Origin: Patiria pectinifera
Lineage: Eukaryota > Echinodermata > Asteroidea > Valvatida > Asterinidae
Direction of reading: 5' to 3'
DNA length: 64,000 nt
NCBI GenBank assembly: GCA_029964075.1
Contig: CM057136.1
Span: 6,324,001-6,388,000 of the forward strand
Shown one piece after another: positions 35,450-49,000 of this stretch. Positions within the stretch are counted from its first letter, which is position 1; each line of letters opens with the position of its first letter. A model generated the notes under the pieces. That model did not search any database. It was not told where the DNA came from and saw nothing but the letters and a program-made list of their open reading frames with translations. The position numbers and the translations under genes are program-made.

Positions 35450-35589
35450 TACATAGACTAATAAAAACCTACAATCATGCACAATATGTACAAAATGCAC
35501 CCTTCTCACGACTATTTATTTAGGGGGAGACCATTTGCATGTACGTAACATTCTGACATTCTGCTAGTTTAGTTTTACTTTTGTATGGA

Positions 35590-35676
35590 ATTTTTTTTGG
35601 GGGGGGGGGCTAGACAATTTTTGGGAGAGGGGGGCAAAAGCCCCTGCTACCCCCCCCCCCGTAGAAACGCCACTGG
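35590..35676. mobile_element. hAT-like MITE fragment (right end)
   Basis: It ends CGTAGAAACGCCACTGG, i.e. CCAGTGGCGTTTCTACG read inward, after G and C runs. The same CAGTGGCG terminus closes the element at 26132 and is seen again near 45735 and 63416. The left end was not identified. Confidence 0.5.
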
Positions 35677-36393
35677 TCACGTGATCTCTGGAATGAAGTC
35701 ATAATGGTGAGGTGGAATCAGGGCTCCTCTAGCCAGCAGGGCTGATACCGCCGGTAGCACCCTCCCAGGATATGATGATTGGGTCAAGCCCGGGCCTGGC
35801 ATTGCAACCCTCACCCTATTCAAGTGTTGATCAGGACACCGTATTGGGAGATGACAGCTGTAGGAAAACATCCTTCACCCTTGATATTTGGCTAAAATTA
35901 AACAAATATCCTCTTTACCTATTTTCTTCTATTTTCTTTTACAGAGTGAGTCTCGGGCACTTTGCTCTCACACTCGACTGTAAATCCATTCCCCTGACAG
36001 GCCAAAAATGGAATGTGCCCTGCGTCACCATGGTAACGGTAACTGGTTAAAAAGATTAGCAGGAGCGTAACGGCAGTAGTTGTTCCTGAGGACGGACATC
36101 TAAGTGGCGGAGCGAATGAAGACTGCTTTCTCGCTGGCACAACCAGCGTGCTAAATGGAGTGTCGTCTGCTTGACCACGAATTCAACTGGACTGTAGCTG
36201 AACAGAGTGCTCCGAGTTAGTGCAGCCAGGAAAGAGTTTGCATCCTCGATTGGAAAAACTCCGTTGTGCGATTGTGGGAACGTTCTGAGAAACATAACAA
36301 ATGGAAATGATGATTTTCATCTTCAATCTCTTGACCTACATTTGATAAAAAGCATTACTGAAATCCCTACTCCATCTCGAGAAATTAAGGAAA

Positions 36394-36563
36394 GTATGTG
36401 CTAGTTTTCTCCAAAGTGTATGTGAATCTTCGGCATTGTTTGCGAGACTTTTGGCCCACTAAAATTTCCAGATTGACTCAAATAGATCAAACCTTTTAAC
36501 GTTGAATTTTATAAAACAAAAAAGGTATTGATTATTTTATGTAACATTCCTTAAAAAAAACAG
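36394..36563 (+). promoter_or_regulatory. Possible 5' UTR intron of the GPCR
   Basis: AAA/GTATGT at 36394 and AACAG at 36559-36563 could bound an intron just before the start codon at 36583. The acceptor lacks a clean pyrimidine tract, so this is weak. Sequence to its left (about 36040-36390) has no long plus-strand frame and could be 5' UTR. Confidence 0.2.
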
Positions 36564-36582
36564 GTTTGAAGTAAAAATAAAA

Positions 36583-37044
36583 ATGGCAGCCGAAGAGAAT
36601 CTGCTGCCCGCCCTACTAGGTTCAGCTTTCGATCAGATCGCTAAAAGCAACACCACGTTGGTTCGTTACCGACCAGAGGGTAATCTGACGGACGGGCTGC
36701 CAGGGAACAGCACCGGGTTAACCCCATCGTCTCAACCCTCCGGAGAACCAGAGGAAGATTACTGCGATCTGCAGTACGGGATTCAAGACAAGACCGTACA
36801 GTCACTGATTAGCACCGTCTATTCATTGACTATCGTCCTGTCTGTAGCCGGTAATGTCCTGGTGATTGCCGTGCTAGGCTTCGCTGCCCGAGCCAAGACG
36901 GACCTGAATCATTTCCTGGTCAATCTGGCTGTGGCTGATCTCCTCTCAGCTATCTTCTGTATGCCCTTCACCTTCGTCTACATCATGAAGGAAGACTGGC
37001 TCTTCGGCTCCTTGGGATGCCCTCTTGTCTTCTTCATTCAACAG
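36583..37044 (+). CDS. GPCR exon 1: N-terminus, TM1, TM2, start of TM3
   Basis: The ATG at 36583 opens 154 codons ending ATT CAA CAG/GTAAGC. The 70-residue ectodomain carries three N-x-T/S sequons and no clear signal peptide, normal for class A. TM1 and TM2 are complete; the exon ends after FFIQQ, eight residues past the TM3 cysteine. Confidence 0.9.
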
Positions 37045-40000
37045 GTAAGCCCAGATTCAGTCGCAACCTTTTTTTTTAAGATCACCTGTCACAATTTGCA
37101 AAATACCACTAAATTTGTCAAAATCTCGAGAGCACCCTCCCCTCCACAAAAAGAAAAGAAATGAGAGAACAGGTCATGTGCATCATGCGCAAGTAGAACA
37201 TGTGAAAGTAGAAGTGAGAGGTGCTACTTGTCTTTATTATTAAAGAGAACGAGATGTTGTTTGCAGATACATTTAGCTTTTTAGTTCAACGAAGACATCG
37301 GAGTAAAATGAAGATGATCAGGCTCTACCCACCATCAAGTTGATAAACTACTGCTGTCAAAAACATTGATGTGAAATCGAAATTTAAGAACCACGTTGGG
37401 GATCATGCTGGTCAATTTGGCTGTGGATCGTTGAAATCTGATATTAGGATAGGGAATTTGATTTAATACGCAAGCAGTTAACGTAAAAAATCCTACCCTA
37501 AAGCCAGATCTGTGTGTTTTTTGGGGGGAGGCGTGGTACGCCTTCGATTTTACCATTATTTTGTGCGCTAGAATGAATAGCCGTAGGCGTAGACTATAAT
37601 GCCTATTTCGGACATGACATTTGTACTAATCTTCTTGTCCGTTGGGGATATTAAATTGCACCAGTTTTCTCTCATATCCCTCTAATGGTCAGTGATAATT
37701 CAAATTTAAATCTTTTTAGTGGATGTTTATTTCCACTCACATTCAATGGAACGTCTGCGAGCATTCGCTTCTCTTATTGAATCACAGCAAACCCGTTTAC
37801 TACAGAAATTCTGGTCATGTTTCCACTGTAGCCTATCACTGATATATTACTCGCGCACGGTCCCCGTCAACCATTTTCTGAAAAGAAAAGAAAAATGTGG
37901 CTTTTTACTTGAAGTATCCCCTGGACAGCTTTAAGGACTCTCGATGAATTCACTGAAAACCGACTGAAGTGCGCGCCTCCGGCCCATCAAATCACAGAGC
38001 AAGGACTTACGTTAGGATCAAATGCATACAGAGACACTCCAGCTGTAGTGAGGATGATTTGCTCTCAGAGACCGCAGCGCCTCACTCGCAACGATTGCAT
38101 TTAGCTTCCTACTTACTACTTATCACTGAGCACCTGATATGACTACGTACCGTCGCTAATAAGCAAGGCTTTTGCGCCAAAATGCCATGTTATAAGCCTG
38201 TAATGTATTATAATACGCCGAATGTATTACGTAACAAACACGGGCAGTGTATACCATCTGCTAGGCACAAAAAGATCACAAAACTGAAGCCCGTTCAAAA
38301 CGACTTGCGTAGTACAGGGTGAGAAAAAAACCCACGAAACCCAAATGTTGGGACCATTGTTTAAGTGAAGTTCCACACGTAGCACTTTCAAAATCTAGGA
38401 TATAAAAGCCCAAATTCATTACCTTTCTTTTAGTAAAAGAATCATTCAAATCACTCATGTACTTTTTAAGTTACAGAATTGTAAACACAACCACCGTTTT
38501 AAGGCTCTGTACACGGATCACAAACAAGTGTTCTTTCAACAAAACGAAAATAAATCACATAATTTATAGGGATGTGTGTGAATTGTTTTCGTTTTGCTGA
38601 AAGAACGCACCCTTTTTTTGTGATCCGTGGACAGAATTTAAAAGGGTGGTCGTGTTTAAATCACATAAAGTTTAAAGTTCCGTAACTTGAAAAGTACATG
38701 AGTAATTTGAATGATTCTTGTACTAAAAGAAGGCTTTTGAATTGGGCTTGAATGTCCTAGATTTTGAAAGTGCTACATGACAAACTTCAATAAAACAATA
38801 GTCCCGACATTTGGGTTTCGGTTTTTTTTTACTCACCCTGTATAGTAGTTAGTGGGAAGGACTTGATTTTTAGAAGGTACGTGGTTCGAATCCTGCTAGA
38901 ATCTGACCTTAGAAGTTGTTTTATTTACAAGGAAAAATAAGCTCCCTGTTTTGCGTGCTGTTGACATCTATCGGCTTCGCCTATTAGCGTGGCAATTATA
39001 CCATGCTACCATTACCGGCACGCATGTTAATGCGGCTTCGACGTAAAAAGCCTCGCTTGTTAACGACGTTGGGCAGTCGAGTCGGCTGCAATGATGGCAT
39101 CACAAAACCACTCGACCCTCCTAGAGATGACAATGTTTTGGGTAACTTACGTAGTTATTTCTGTTACGTATAACGTAAATGATTCTTCATTCTAGATCTG
39201 TAGAGCCTCTGCCCTTATTTTACCCAGATGAAAAATATATCGAAATAAAACAGGAATATTTTAAAATCTTTATCGGGCGCATACATGCACTGGTTTCCAT
39301 ATTCCGTGCGTAATACGGCATTGCGATGTTGCGACGTTGAAACGTGTGCGATCCTTTTTTTAAACTCTGATATTCTACAATTGAAGTATTCCTCCAAAGT
39401 CAAATTGTGCCTTCTTAAACGTTACATCCATCTTCCTCTTTGAGCGGTTGTAGTCGCATACAGAACACCTAATTACCATTGATACCAAATATTAAAGGTA
39501 ATTCAGTGATGATGGCAATTACCAGGCTTTTATAGTGGACCGATATTCAATCAGACTCGCGACTATCCACTATGACGTACAGAAGCTCGCATTGGCTGGC
39601 AAGACGCACCTCCGGTAGCCGTGGATAGACTATGCGCTCATTGTCAAAATCATGCACCTTACAGTGACAAATACAGATTGCCATCACTTGATATTTTCCC
39701 CACATCTTCCGCCTCGTTCGAGAGCAAACGTGAAATGTGGGCTCGACAAACGAATCTCTAAAAGCTACGTGCAAGAGAGCCTGAGAGGTTCCAAGTTATT
39801 TGACTGAACAATGACTGTACCAGGGTTTATTGATCTGTTCTAGTTTCTAACGCGGAGCACTTTTACGAAGTAATTTCCGTTGTTCCTAAAATGTTTCCAA
39901 CAAATGCCAAAGGCGACTTTGAAAGATTGGTACTCAAGTATTTTGTGGCAATGTCGGGTGCTCAAGCGTCCTTGTGGCCAAGCGAAATTTGTTTTTAAGC

Positions 40001-43000
40001 GGAAAGGTCATGCAAGTATACTTATCTTGTATGTACGGTAGGAAGATTCAAAGAAAGTTGCTTAATTTGTGACGACAAGACACTGCTCTTTTATATTTTC
40101 TCGTTACATTATTGACATTGATAACCACTGTTCACAAGTTGGTTAAGCTAAATTTTTAAAACATTCGGGCAATTCACATGCAGTGCGCCACCAAGAGTTT
40201 GCCACGGAGTCAATTTTTCAAGTTTACGGTCGACAAAACATGGCCCAGTTGAACGAGTGTCAGTAGACAACTTGAGCAATTTTTTTGTTGTTATAGATTG
40301 GGGCATAGCGTTCTGCCGCCTTACAAAAAAAAACCACCATATTGATGAAAAGACAAGAAAAGGGCAAACAGATGCTCGAATCATACGCTTACGAAATTCG
40401 AAAATTACAAATTTCAAATATCCCGCGCTTCGAATTTGTCGACCATCTCTCACAATGCATTCGGAAAATGAACTCTTCGTGACAAACTCTTGGTGGCGCA
40501 ATGCATTGTGAAACGCCCGAATTGATTTCCACGAGAAAAAAAATTAGTTCCATAAAAATGGTTTGTTCGTTGGTCTTTTTGGTGTTGCATATTATGTTGC
40601 ATTAATGGATGTTTGGTATTTAATCACTGCAAAAAAATTTGGTGAAATCTTTCCTTGGTACAAATTGCTAAGTGGATACTGTTTATGATTATATTTTAAA
40701 TGGGGACGATTTCATAGAAAAGGTTAATTGATGTTTTTATATTGGAAGAAAAGAACAAGAAATGAAAACATCTCGCGCAATTTCTCGTACGTATTTGATA
40801 TGCTGTGGGCATATTGGCAGATTGTTTGCGAAGTTGAACTAACATCACATTTTACGCAAACTCATATTTCGCATCCCTGGGGAAATTCACTGAATGCAAT
40901 CACGCGGCAATGAGAAGAGGCGCCAGGGAGAGATTGTGAGTTCGATCTACAAAAATATTCTACCTGACAGATTGTTTTGCCAAAGAGCGCTCTCTGTCTA
41001 CTTGGAGCCGGGAAATGATTATTTCGTTCAACCTGAGGCCCATCATGTCTTGATTGTTCAATTGATTTTGCTCTTGGGTTTCAGCAATCATCCGTCTTCA
41101 GCTTTCTTCTCTGATTATGTTGCGGCATAGCTACGATCGAACGTTCTGACAAGTCTTTATGGTTGCATGCAAGACTGGAATACCATTTAAGACAGACAAT
41201 TAGTCTAAAAAAACCTCAAAGACCCGATGGCACACACAACGCAGGTATTTTCCCACAAAATTTGGTTTATGGTTGGATTTCTATTTACAGATTGAAACCT
41301 GTTGATTTGGCAATGAACGAATTTACAATAGGTGGAATTTAGACCGCAGTGACTCAGGTATGCAGTTGTTTGCATTTACCAGGTTGATTTGCCATATTTA
41401 GCACGATATGTGACAGAGGACCCCCCCGTTTGTGTTGGTCATTGTGTTACCAGAATCTCAGGAATTCTTTCGATATATCTAAGGAGATGTGTTAAACAAT
41501 AGTCTAGGATGTGTATGGTCTAGGGAGATGGGGGGGGGGGGAGTACCCCTCTGTCACATATCAAGCTGCATGGGTATATGATTTGCCTTCAATAGTTTCC
41601 GCCCAGTGTTTCCAAGACTGTAGATTTCTAATCTGTGCTATGATACATGATCATGATCCTGTTTCTATGTTAAACAATGACCGATGGGGGATATTGCCAA
41701 AATGTATTACTTTTTTGGCTGATTACTATTTGTTGACCTAAAATTCCATAGGGATCATCGTCCATCTTCCCAGGCCAATAAAACTGATTACTTAAGAATG
41801 AGCTAACAAGAAGCAACCTCCAACGTAACTAGCACATCCAGGTGTTTGGCAGGTACGAAAAACAGTTCAACTTTAATCCTTGGGCAAAAGCTTCAGTTTC
41901 CCATTAATGGGTATCCGAGACCTGGTAGGCGCATAAATACATACTAGATGCTTCAGAAGGCGACACAGATATCACAAGGCGTTGCCTAAGACACATTCCT
42001 TGTGATCAGGGTGTTACATCAAGAAGATGTTGGGACCTCAGGAATTTGAGAACCTCCAGGGCATCCCTATCATAGCTCATCACGATGACTCGATAGAAAC
42101 CGAATGCGCGATGATTAAATAATTATGTGCACGTTGAGTTACGACCGTTAGAATAATACATTCAACTGACTTTTAAGGCAGTACATATTTTGTGTGGGAT
42201 TTTCATGTAATTTACTTCAGTTTAATTAAAATGTCAACAGCTTTCTCCTCCTATATCATTTATTTTGCACTTTTCGTTTTCTTTTGAAGTCTCCACCTTA
42301 CCTGACCTTAGGCTCAGCTTGTCGATGACAGATTCTATATAGAAACAAGTTAAAGCACATCTAGTTAAAAGAACTAAAGGGCCATTTGCAATTGTTTCCC
42401 CAAATTCCAACATCAACAGCAATAATCAAAAACTGAGGCATAGGCCGATATTTAACCACTTTCTTTATTTGACATTTCAGCATTGCAGATGCTTACCGGG
42501 GTCTACCCTATGTTCCCCAATACCTATGTTCCCTAATACTTATGTTCCCCAAAATCCTTAGGGTAAGGGTTAGGGTTAGAGTCGGGGAACATGGGTATTG
42601 GGGAACATATAGGTATCGGGGAACATGGGTATTGGGGAACATAGGTATCGGGGAACATAGGTATCGGGGAACATAGGTATTGGGGAATGTACTGGAGAAC
42701 ATAGGTATCACCCATGCTTACCTACCACATTAAAATCACAGTGAAATTGACAAAAGGGAAACAAGTTTGTTGATGGTGTCACCATCAGATTATAAAGCGT
42801 CACTTCAAACATTTTTTTATTTATGTAATATTGGACGGCGTTCGAGGGGATACAAGAATATAATTGTACGAGTTATAACAATATTACATGAGCGAGTGTG
42901 ATATGTTCTTGTATCCCCCGAAAAAAAGTTATCCAAGGTTATTATTATTATTTTTATCAGGCTGACTTGATGCGCAATAGCTTAATTTCATGACACTGTC

Positions 43001-46000
43001 TTGTCATAATATTCGCCGACTGCTTTTCTCACTTTCACATTAACATTAACCTAGAACTTCGACAAAATACTGGCAAGTGTAAGGTTTTCCAACGTCTCCA
43101 AATCTTTTTGTAGATTCTTATCGTCGAGATACGCTCGCATGAAATTGGGCCCAGTTTGTGTGGTCTTGTGACGCCATACGCAAATCGTTATCCACTACGC
43201 GTGTATACGAGACGGATATGTCGTGCGCTTTACGAGTCAGTGTGAAACGCATAGTAAATTGTCGAAACCCAGCAGTAATCCAAAATGGCAGTCTCTGATG
43301 AAAGCCTCGTGTCTCTTTACTAATCCTGCAAATAAATTTGGATATTATACATCCACCCACTTTCAATCAAACTACACACGAGGGTGAGAATCCACGAAGA
43401 ATGTACTATGCGTTTCACACTGACGCGTAGCTAGCGATATGTCAGTACCGTGTACACGCTTAGTGGATAGTGAGTTGCGTATGATGTCATCACAAACTGA
43501 TGACCTATCCGGCGGGCACCGTTAACCATATCCGTTCGGTTGCGAAACTTCTCACTAAATGTCTTTAGTTTCAAGATACCAGGGTTTGTCAACGTAATAA
43601 ATCCAATAACAGTATGCCACGATGAATAATTCCTCAAATTGTTTAGTACCAATTGTTTTCTTCTTCGAAGTGCCTCTTTTCAGTCTCTCATTCGGTAGGG
43701 TATATAGGGTCAGTTTGCAAAAGATACTGTGCCTTAATTATTTAAGAATTGTAAACACCTGTACATTAATGAATTTTGTTAGCAGCTTTGCAATTTTTAC
43801 AAGTCGACATGTCATGCATTTTGTCGCCAAATGCAGTTATGATCTGAGCTGATGAGATCATGCTGCGTAGTGGGCTACACGTGCAGTTCTTAGCTCGAAG
43901 GAAGGCGAAATAAAAACATACCAAGCAAGGGTCGGTCCTTTGCCAGAATTAACGAGGTCTATTTAGGGGCGTAGCGAGACCGTTTTGAATTTGGGGAGGG
44001 GGAGTTGATAACACATTTTTCGACAGTGATGGACGGTAGCCAGGATTTGTTGGTTTTCTGGTCGACAAATCAAAAGGTGTGTACAGGTTATCCTATTTAG
44101 TCAGGCGGCATACGGTTGGAATCGTGACCGACTGGTCTAAAGCACCAAACATAGCAGATAGATTCTTATGGCCCTGGAGAAGATATTTAGAAGGGGTGAC
44201 TGACATCTGAAATTATTTTGGGAAGGGTGCCTAATTTGCATAAAGCGTTAATCCCTGCCGTGTAATATATTTATTCCCATATTTGGGTAGATGTTTATTT
44301 TTGTTACTTTTTGAAAAGCATATTTTGGGGATTTTACTTACATATCCTTACTTAAATAACATTTTCTAAAGCATATTGAAGACTTGAAGATTATAAGGAC
44401 ATAATAAAGACCCTAAATGGCTACCATTTTACCCTAAAGTTGCGCGCATTCCTTTTCCCTCAGATATCATCAAGTAGTCTTGCCAAACCTCAGTATTGAT
44501 GAGCTTAAAATTCCCAAAATTACTTACTGACACAGTTACCCTAACAAAAATAAATGGGAAATCATGTGAAAAATTATATCATCTTGATATTTAGCCCACA
44601 AAAACAAAAAAGGGGGAAAATGAGGTGTCCGTAAATTGGGCTAAAAACTAGGAGAAGCCTGCCCAACGTGGTGGACTTGATCAAGTTCCCCGTTTTTGTT
44701 TTCTGGCCTTAATATCACAATTTTATCATTGTTCACATGATTTTCCATGAAGACTTAATCGAGTAACTGTGCCAGTAAGCAACTTGGTGATTTTGAAGCC
44801 CATCAATACTAAGGTTTGGCAAGACTACTTGATGATATCTGGAGACAAGGTTAATGCGCGCAACTTTAGAGTATAATAGTAGCCGTTTTGGATCGTTACT
44901 GTGTCCTCATAATTATCCAGTCAGTCTTAAATGCTTTAGAAAATGTTATTGAAGAAAGGATGTGTAAGTTGAATCACCGAAATATACTTTTCAAAAAAAA
45001 AATTAAAAATATATTCAAATAGGGGAATAAAATATATTACATGGTAGGGATTAACGATTTATGCAAATTAGGCACCCTTCCCAAAAGAATTTCAGGTGTC
45101 ACCCCTTCTAAATATCTTCTCTAAGGCTATAGCAATGTATCTGCCAAGTTTGGTGCTTTGGACCAGTCGGTCACGATCTTGTCCAACGTTGGGTCTAAGC
45201 CACCTGACTAATTTGACTGAGGACTTTGGACAATGGGGTGTGTGCGATACCAATGGGCCCGACACTGCCCGAGGACCTGCGCTCGTCCTAGTCCTCGGGA
45301 GAATTTCGTGTACAAACCTAGCTTACGGGAGCTGTCGATAAAAAGTTTGAGGTACAAATAAAAGGGAATAAAAGAAGGAAAGAGGCAGACACGATTGTGT
45401 GTGTGTGTTTGTGTGAATTTGTACATTCAAATCGTGGACCTTGAACAATATATGAAGTTGACAAAAGAGTCCACGACTGAGCGAAGGGCCACTTTTGAGG
45501 TGTGTGTACAAATATATGGTAGTTCTTCCTAAAAGGTTAGGGTATAAACCAAAGAAGGACAACAGGGCGCCCGATGATTAAGGGTATTTGCAAAGATGCG
45601 TGGGTGCACCACGAAGTAGCGTATCGTCTATATATTTACTTTGTGCACACGATACCTCACTTCGTGGTGCGACTGACCTGTGTGGGGGTGGGGCGAGGAC
45701 CCCCATGCCCCCCTCCCCCATATCGCCGCCACTGCTTACCAGTTTTCAGAGAAACACTCGAGGAAATCATTTTAAGAAATGTAGGTATTGTAAGGTAACA
45801 TGAGTTCTCGGGGTCAACTTACACGCTCTATTGTGACCCCCGAAATTCGTTCGCGCATGGTTCTCGCAGAAATAACACAAAAATGACCAGTTTTAAAGGA
45901 TGGTTGTGCAGACGTTTATATTCTACTTTTAAAAGCTTTTTCCATGGATCATCATTTTGTTCAAAACGCGTCATTGACGAGCGCATTCCAGAACTAATCC

Positions 46001-49000
46001 CTTTAATGTCAGCTGTTGTGTAGGAATATTTAGGTTTTTAACTATTTAAGTAGTTAAGTATTTAACTTGCGATGGTCTCCCAGACTAATCCCCGCCCCCA
46101 ATAACTTTGGATCATTCGAAATACGCAGTGGATTGAGCGGGAACCAGTCTAGGTCTCCTTTTCTGGCCGTTGAAGGGGTATTTGTGTTTGGAGCCCTTAT
46201 AGACGCATTTTGTGCGATTGGTTTTGGATGGCATTTCTTGCTAGGATCTACCTCACAACAGCAAGTCCTGAAATGCGCAATAAGATAAGACGAGTGTCGT
46301 GAAATCGACTTCAGTGTATAGACGTCCAAGTCGTATTGATACATGCAGTCCCTGACTTGTCAGGAGAACTACTCACAGAGTCACAGTGCACTGAGCCACT
46401 TCGTTCTATTTACTCAATAAAGTGGCCCTCCTGCAAAGCGGAAATAAAGAGCTGACATAACCGCATTACATCCCATCGGTAGTGTGCATCAAGTGTTTTA
46501 ATCTTCTGCATGAGGAAACAGGCACGAATTTCTGCAAGAAAAACTGATAGACTAGCCTGACAATTTTACTAATAAGGCAATGGAAAACAGCCAGATTTTT
46601 ATCACAAGTCACTCAACTGAACTGGGTACCATTACCATATCGCATATCGCATAATGCTATACCCTATAGCATTACCCTATTACAGTACCCTATACCTAAC
46701 CTTTCTTAATGTACATCCACTGTACGGTCTTTGCCCCCACTCAGACGTCCTGTAGCTAAACTATTGAATAATAACCGTCATATTTTCATACTTTTGAGCG
46801 AGATATTCACGTTTACGGAGAGGGTAAAGTTACCACTTGATGCTTCGTGTACAGGAACATCCGGTGACATGAAGGGATCCAGTAACATGCGCATGTTGAT
46901 CTGGGCATTAGACGCTTTTTTGTGGTTTAAAAATATCGAAATATACAAACAACTACCACTTAAAAGTGTGCAGTTTTTGTGTAATTCTTGCGCGGAGGAG
47001 ACCCGGGATAGTTGTTTGCTCAAACGTTTCTTTTTTTTTTATTCGAGAGGATCTTGTTTATCTACAAACCCATGAACAATGTTGGGACAAGAATGTAATT
47101 CACATTCACGTTTCGAATGTCATACAAATTTTCTGCGAGCTATGTTACATTTTTTATTAATGAGTGAGCGAAGTATTTGTATTGTAGCTGTCTGTAGCGA
47201 GGTTTTTTTTTTTAGTTGTTTGTGTTTTAGGAGGAAAAAATTACTCTCTCCTCTTTTCTCCCGTCGAAATTTCATGCTGAGCCAACATTCCAAAAATATA
47301 TTGCGTTTTGATATTTACACAATATCACATTAAACCACTCCACCTTTAACATTAATTTCATTAGGTTGATCCGAAGTGATCCTAAGCTCATCACCAAAGC
47401 AATGTCACGGCAACATATACGATTTCATTATATATGATTTTAAATAAAAGACCGTTGAGATTTTTTGGCAGGTTTCAATCAAGTAGTTGAAGGTCAAGTC
47501 GTCTTTATCTTTTATCTTATCAATATGTCGCAATCGTTATCTTTCAATCTTCCATGTAAAAGCCGTGACACAAACAAGGTTAACATTGTATTTAAGGGAC
47601 TTGGACATGCAAGTAATTTTTGACTATCAGCGCATTTATTACGGTCATAAGTGTTACGAGGGCTAATCAAACTCAAACGCCTCGTATTTTTTCTCTGTGG
47701 CGTAGTAAGCTCGTTGTCGTAAAGTTACTTGCTTATAAGGGCACAGACATGGCTAGGCACTTGTATCAATACAGCTGGATATGACAAGTGATTTGACAAT
47801 CTTTGAAGAGCACGAGTCACCTGTCTCACTGTTAATGTAGACTTATGGTTAAGACTATAGTCGATTCTCGTTGGAACTCACATATCTTTATTGGAAATGG
47901 ACTGGCATCTGAAACAGCGGCCATCTTATTCAGGACGACTCGAAATCACGTCTTTGTCAAGTGGCAGCTGCCAGCTTGCCGATGGGATCAATGTGTTATG
48001 TGAATGATGCCAAATGCAAAAAGAAATGAAAGCAATAACCCCCCCCCCCAAAAAAAAAAACCCCAAAAAAACAAACAAAACAAAAACAAAAACACCAATC
48101 CTGGCCGTTAAATGTCAGACTGAAAACGAGACTAAAACCACATGCAAGGTGGTGAGGAGTTCATGAGGCGCCACTGCAGGCTGCCGCCATTTTGGGTTTG
48201 TGTTCCTTTGCAACCGGGAGGAGTTATTTCCTAGTATAGGCTTTGCTACGAATGAAGTAAATGTGTACAGGTTTTGAGGCTTAAGCTTCAGACCAACGAC
48301 CTCTGTTCATTATAAATTCGCACAGGGATATTAAATCGGATGGAGTTAAACTATATAGACCGAGTTAGTTTTGCTCTGCTGGATAAATTCCTCCACCATA
48401 CTCCTTTCCCCCAGCCCTCTCCTCCACAGTTGGTGTTGTTGCTTCTCTTCCCATTTCCTGTCTTACCCTTCCCCTTCCTATTGGCCCTGTTTAACCTTCC
48501 CCTTCCTGGTTTTGTTTGTTTGTTTGTTGGGGTGTTGGGGTGTTTGTTTGTTTGTTTCCCCCTCTTCTCCTTCCCTGTCTCCCTCCCTCCCTCTGTTGTA
48601 CTGCCCGGTTCTCCTATCCACTTCCTTTACTTAGCCTCTTCTGTCCTGCCCATTTTTAATAAATCCCATTATACTCCCTTGGACATTTCCTCCCTTGTGC
48701 AATTTTGGCATTATTAATTGTTTTGTGCTTGGTCTGTGTTATGTGTCTGTCATTGTGCAGGGTTGGAGAGACACGCCCTATTGGCGACAGTGTTTTGTTG
48801 TCAATTTGCCGGATAAAATAATAATATTATTATTATATAGAAATGGTGTATAGGGCCAAGTAAAAAAACACATGTTTCTCGTCCGGGTTTTTGGAAAAAA
48901 GGAGGAAGTGGGGCTTTTTATTTTTTATTTTTTATTTGTTTCAAGATGGCCGTCATTTAAAAATTTCCTGCAACCGTTGGTGTTTCCACTGTTCAAAGAC

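Larger units (their letters stand above)
34800..35560 (+). repeat. Dispersed repeat interrupted by about 600 bp
   Basis: GGGGCTCGTGCCATATTTTCAATGCGGAGCGCT (read in part) at 34812-34850 and CCTACAATCATGCAC...CACGACTATTTATTTAGGGGGAGACC at 35468-35530 are contiguous in a second copy at 62140-62260. The intervening 34861-35460 is therefore an insertion. It contains the three-copy repeat at 35012 and a hairpin. Confidence 0.65.

Noticed and set aside
37045-37164. Continuation of GPCR exon 1 to a stop codon as the real C-terminus
   Set aside because: A consensus donor CAG/GTAAGC interrupts TM3, and the exon at 49254 restores the exact Cys-to-DRY spacing.
38843-38905. Functional tRNA gene
   Set aside because: The B box is perfect but no acceptor stem or anticodon arm can be folded; it is better read as a SINE remnant.
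40148-40511. Overlapping 117- and 84-codon frames on opposite strands
   Set aside because: Both sit inside an inverted-repeat MITE; no domain, start context or splice site supports either.
48340-48717. 125-codon hydrophobic, proline-rich frame
   Set aside because: Low-complexity pyrimidine tract; the composition is set by C/T runs and TTTG repeats.
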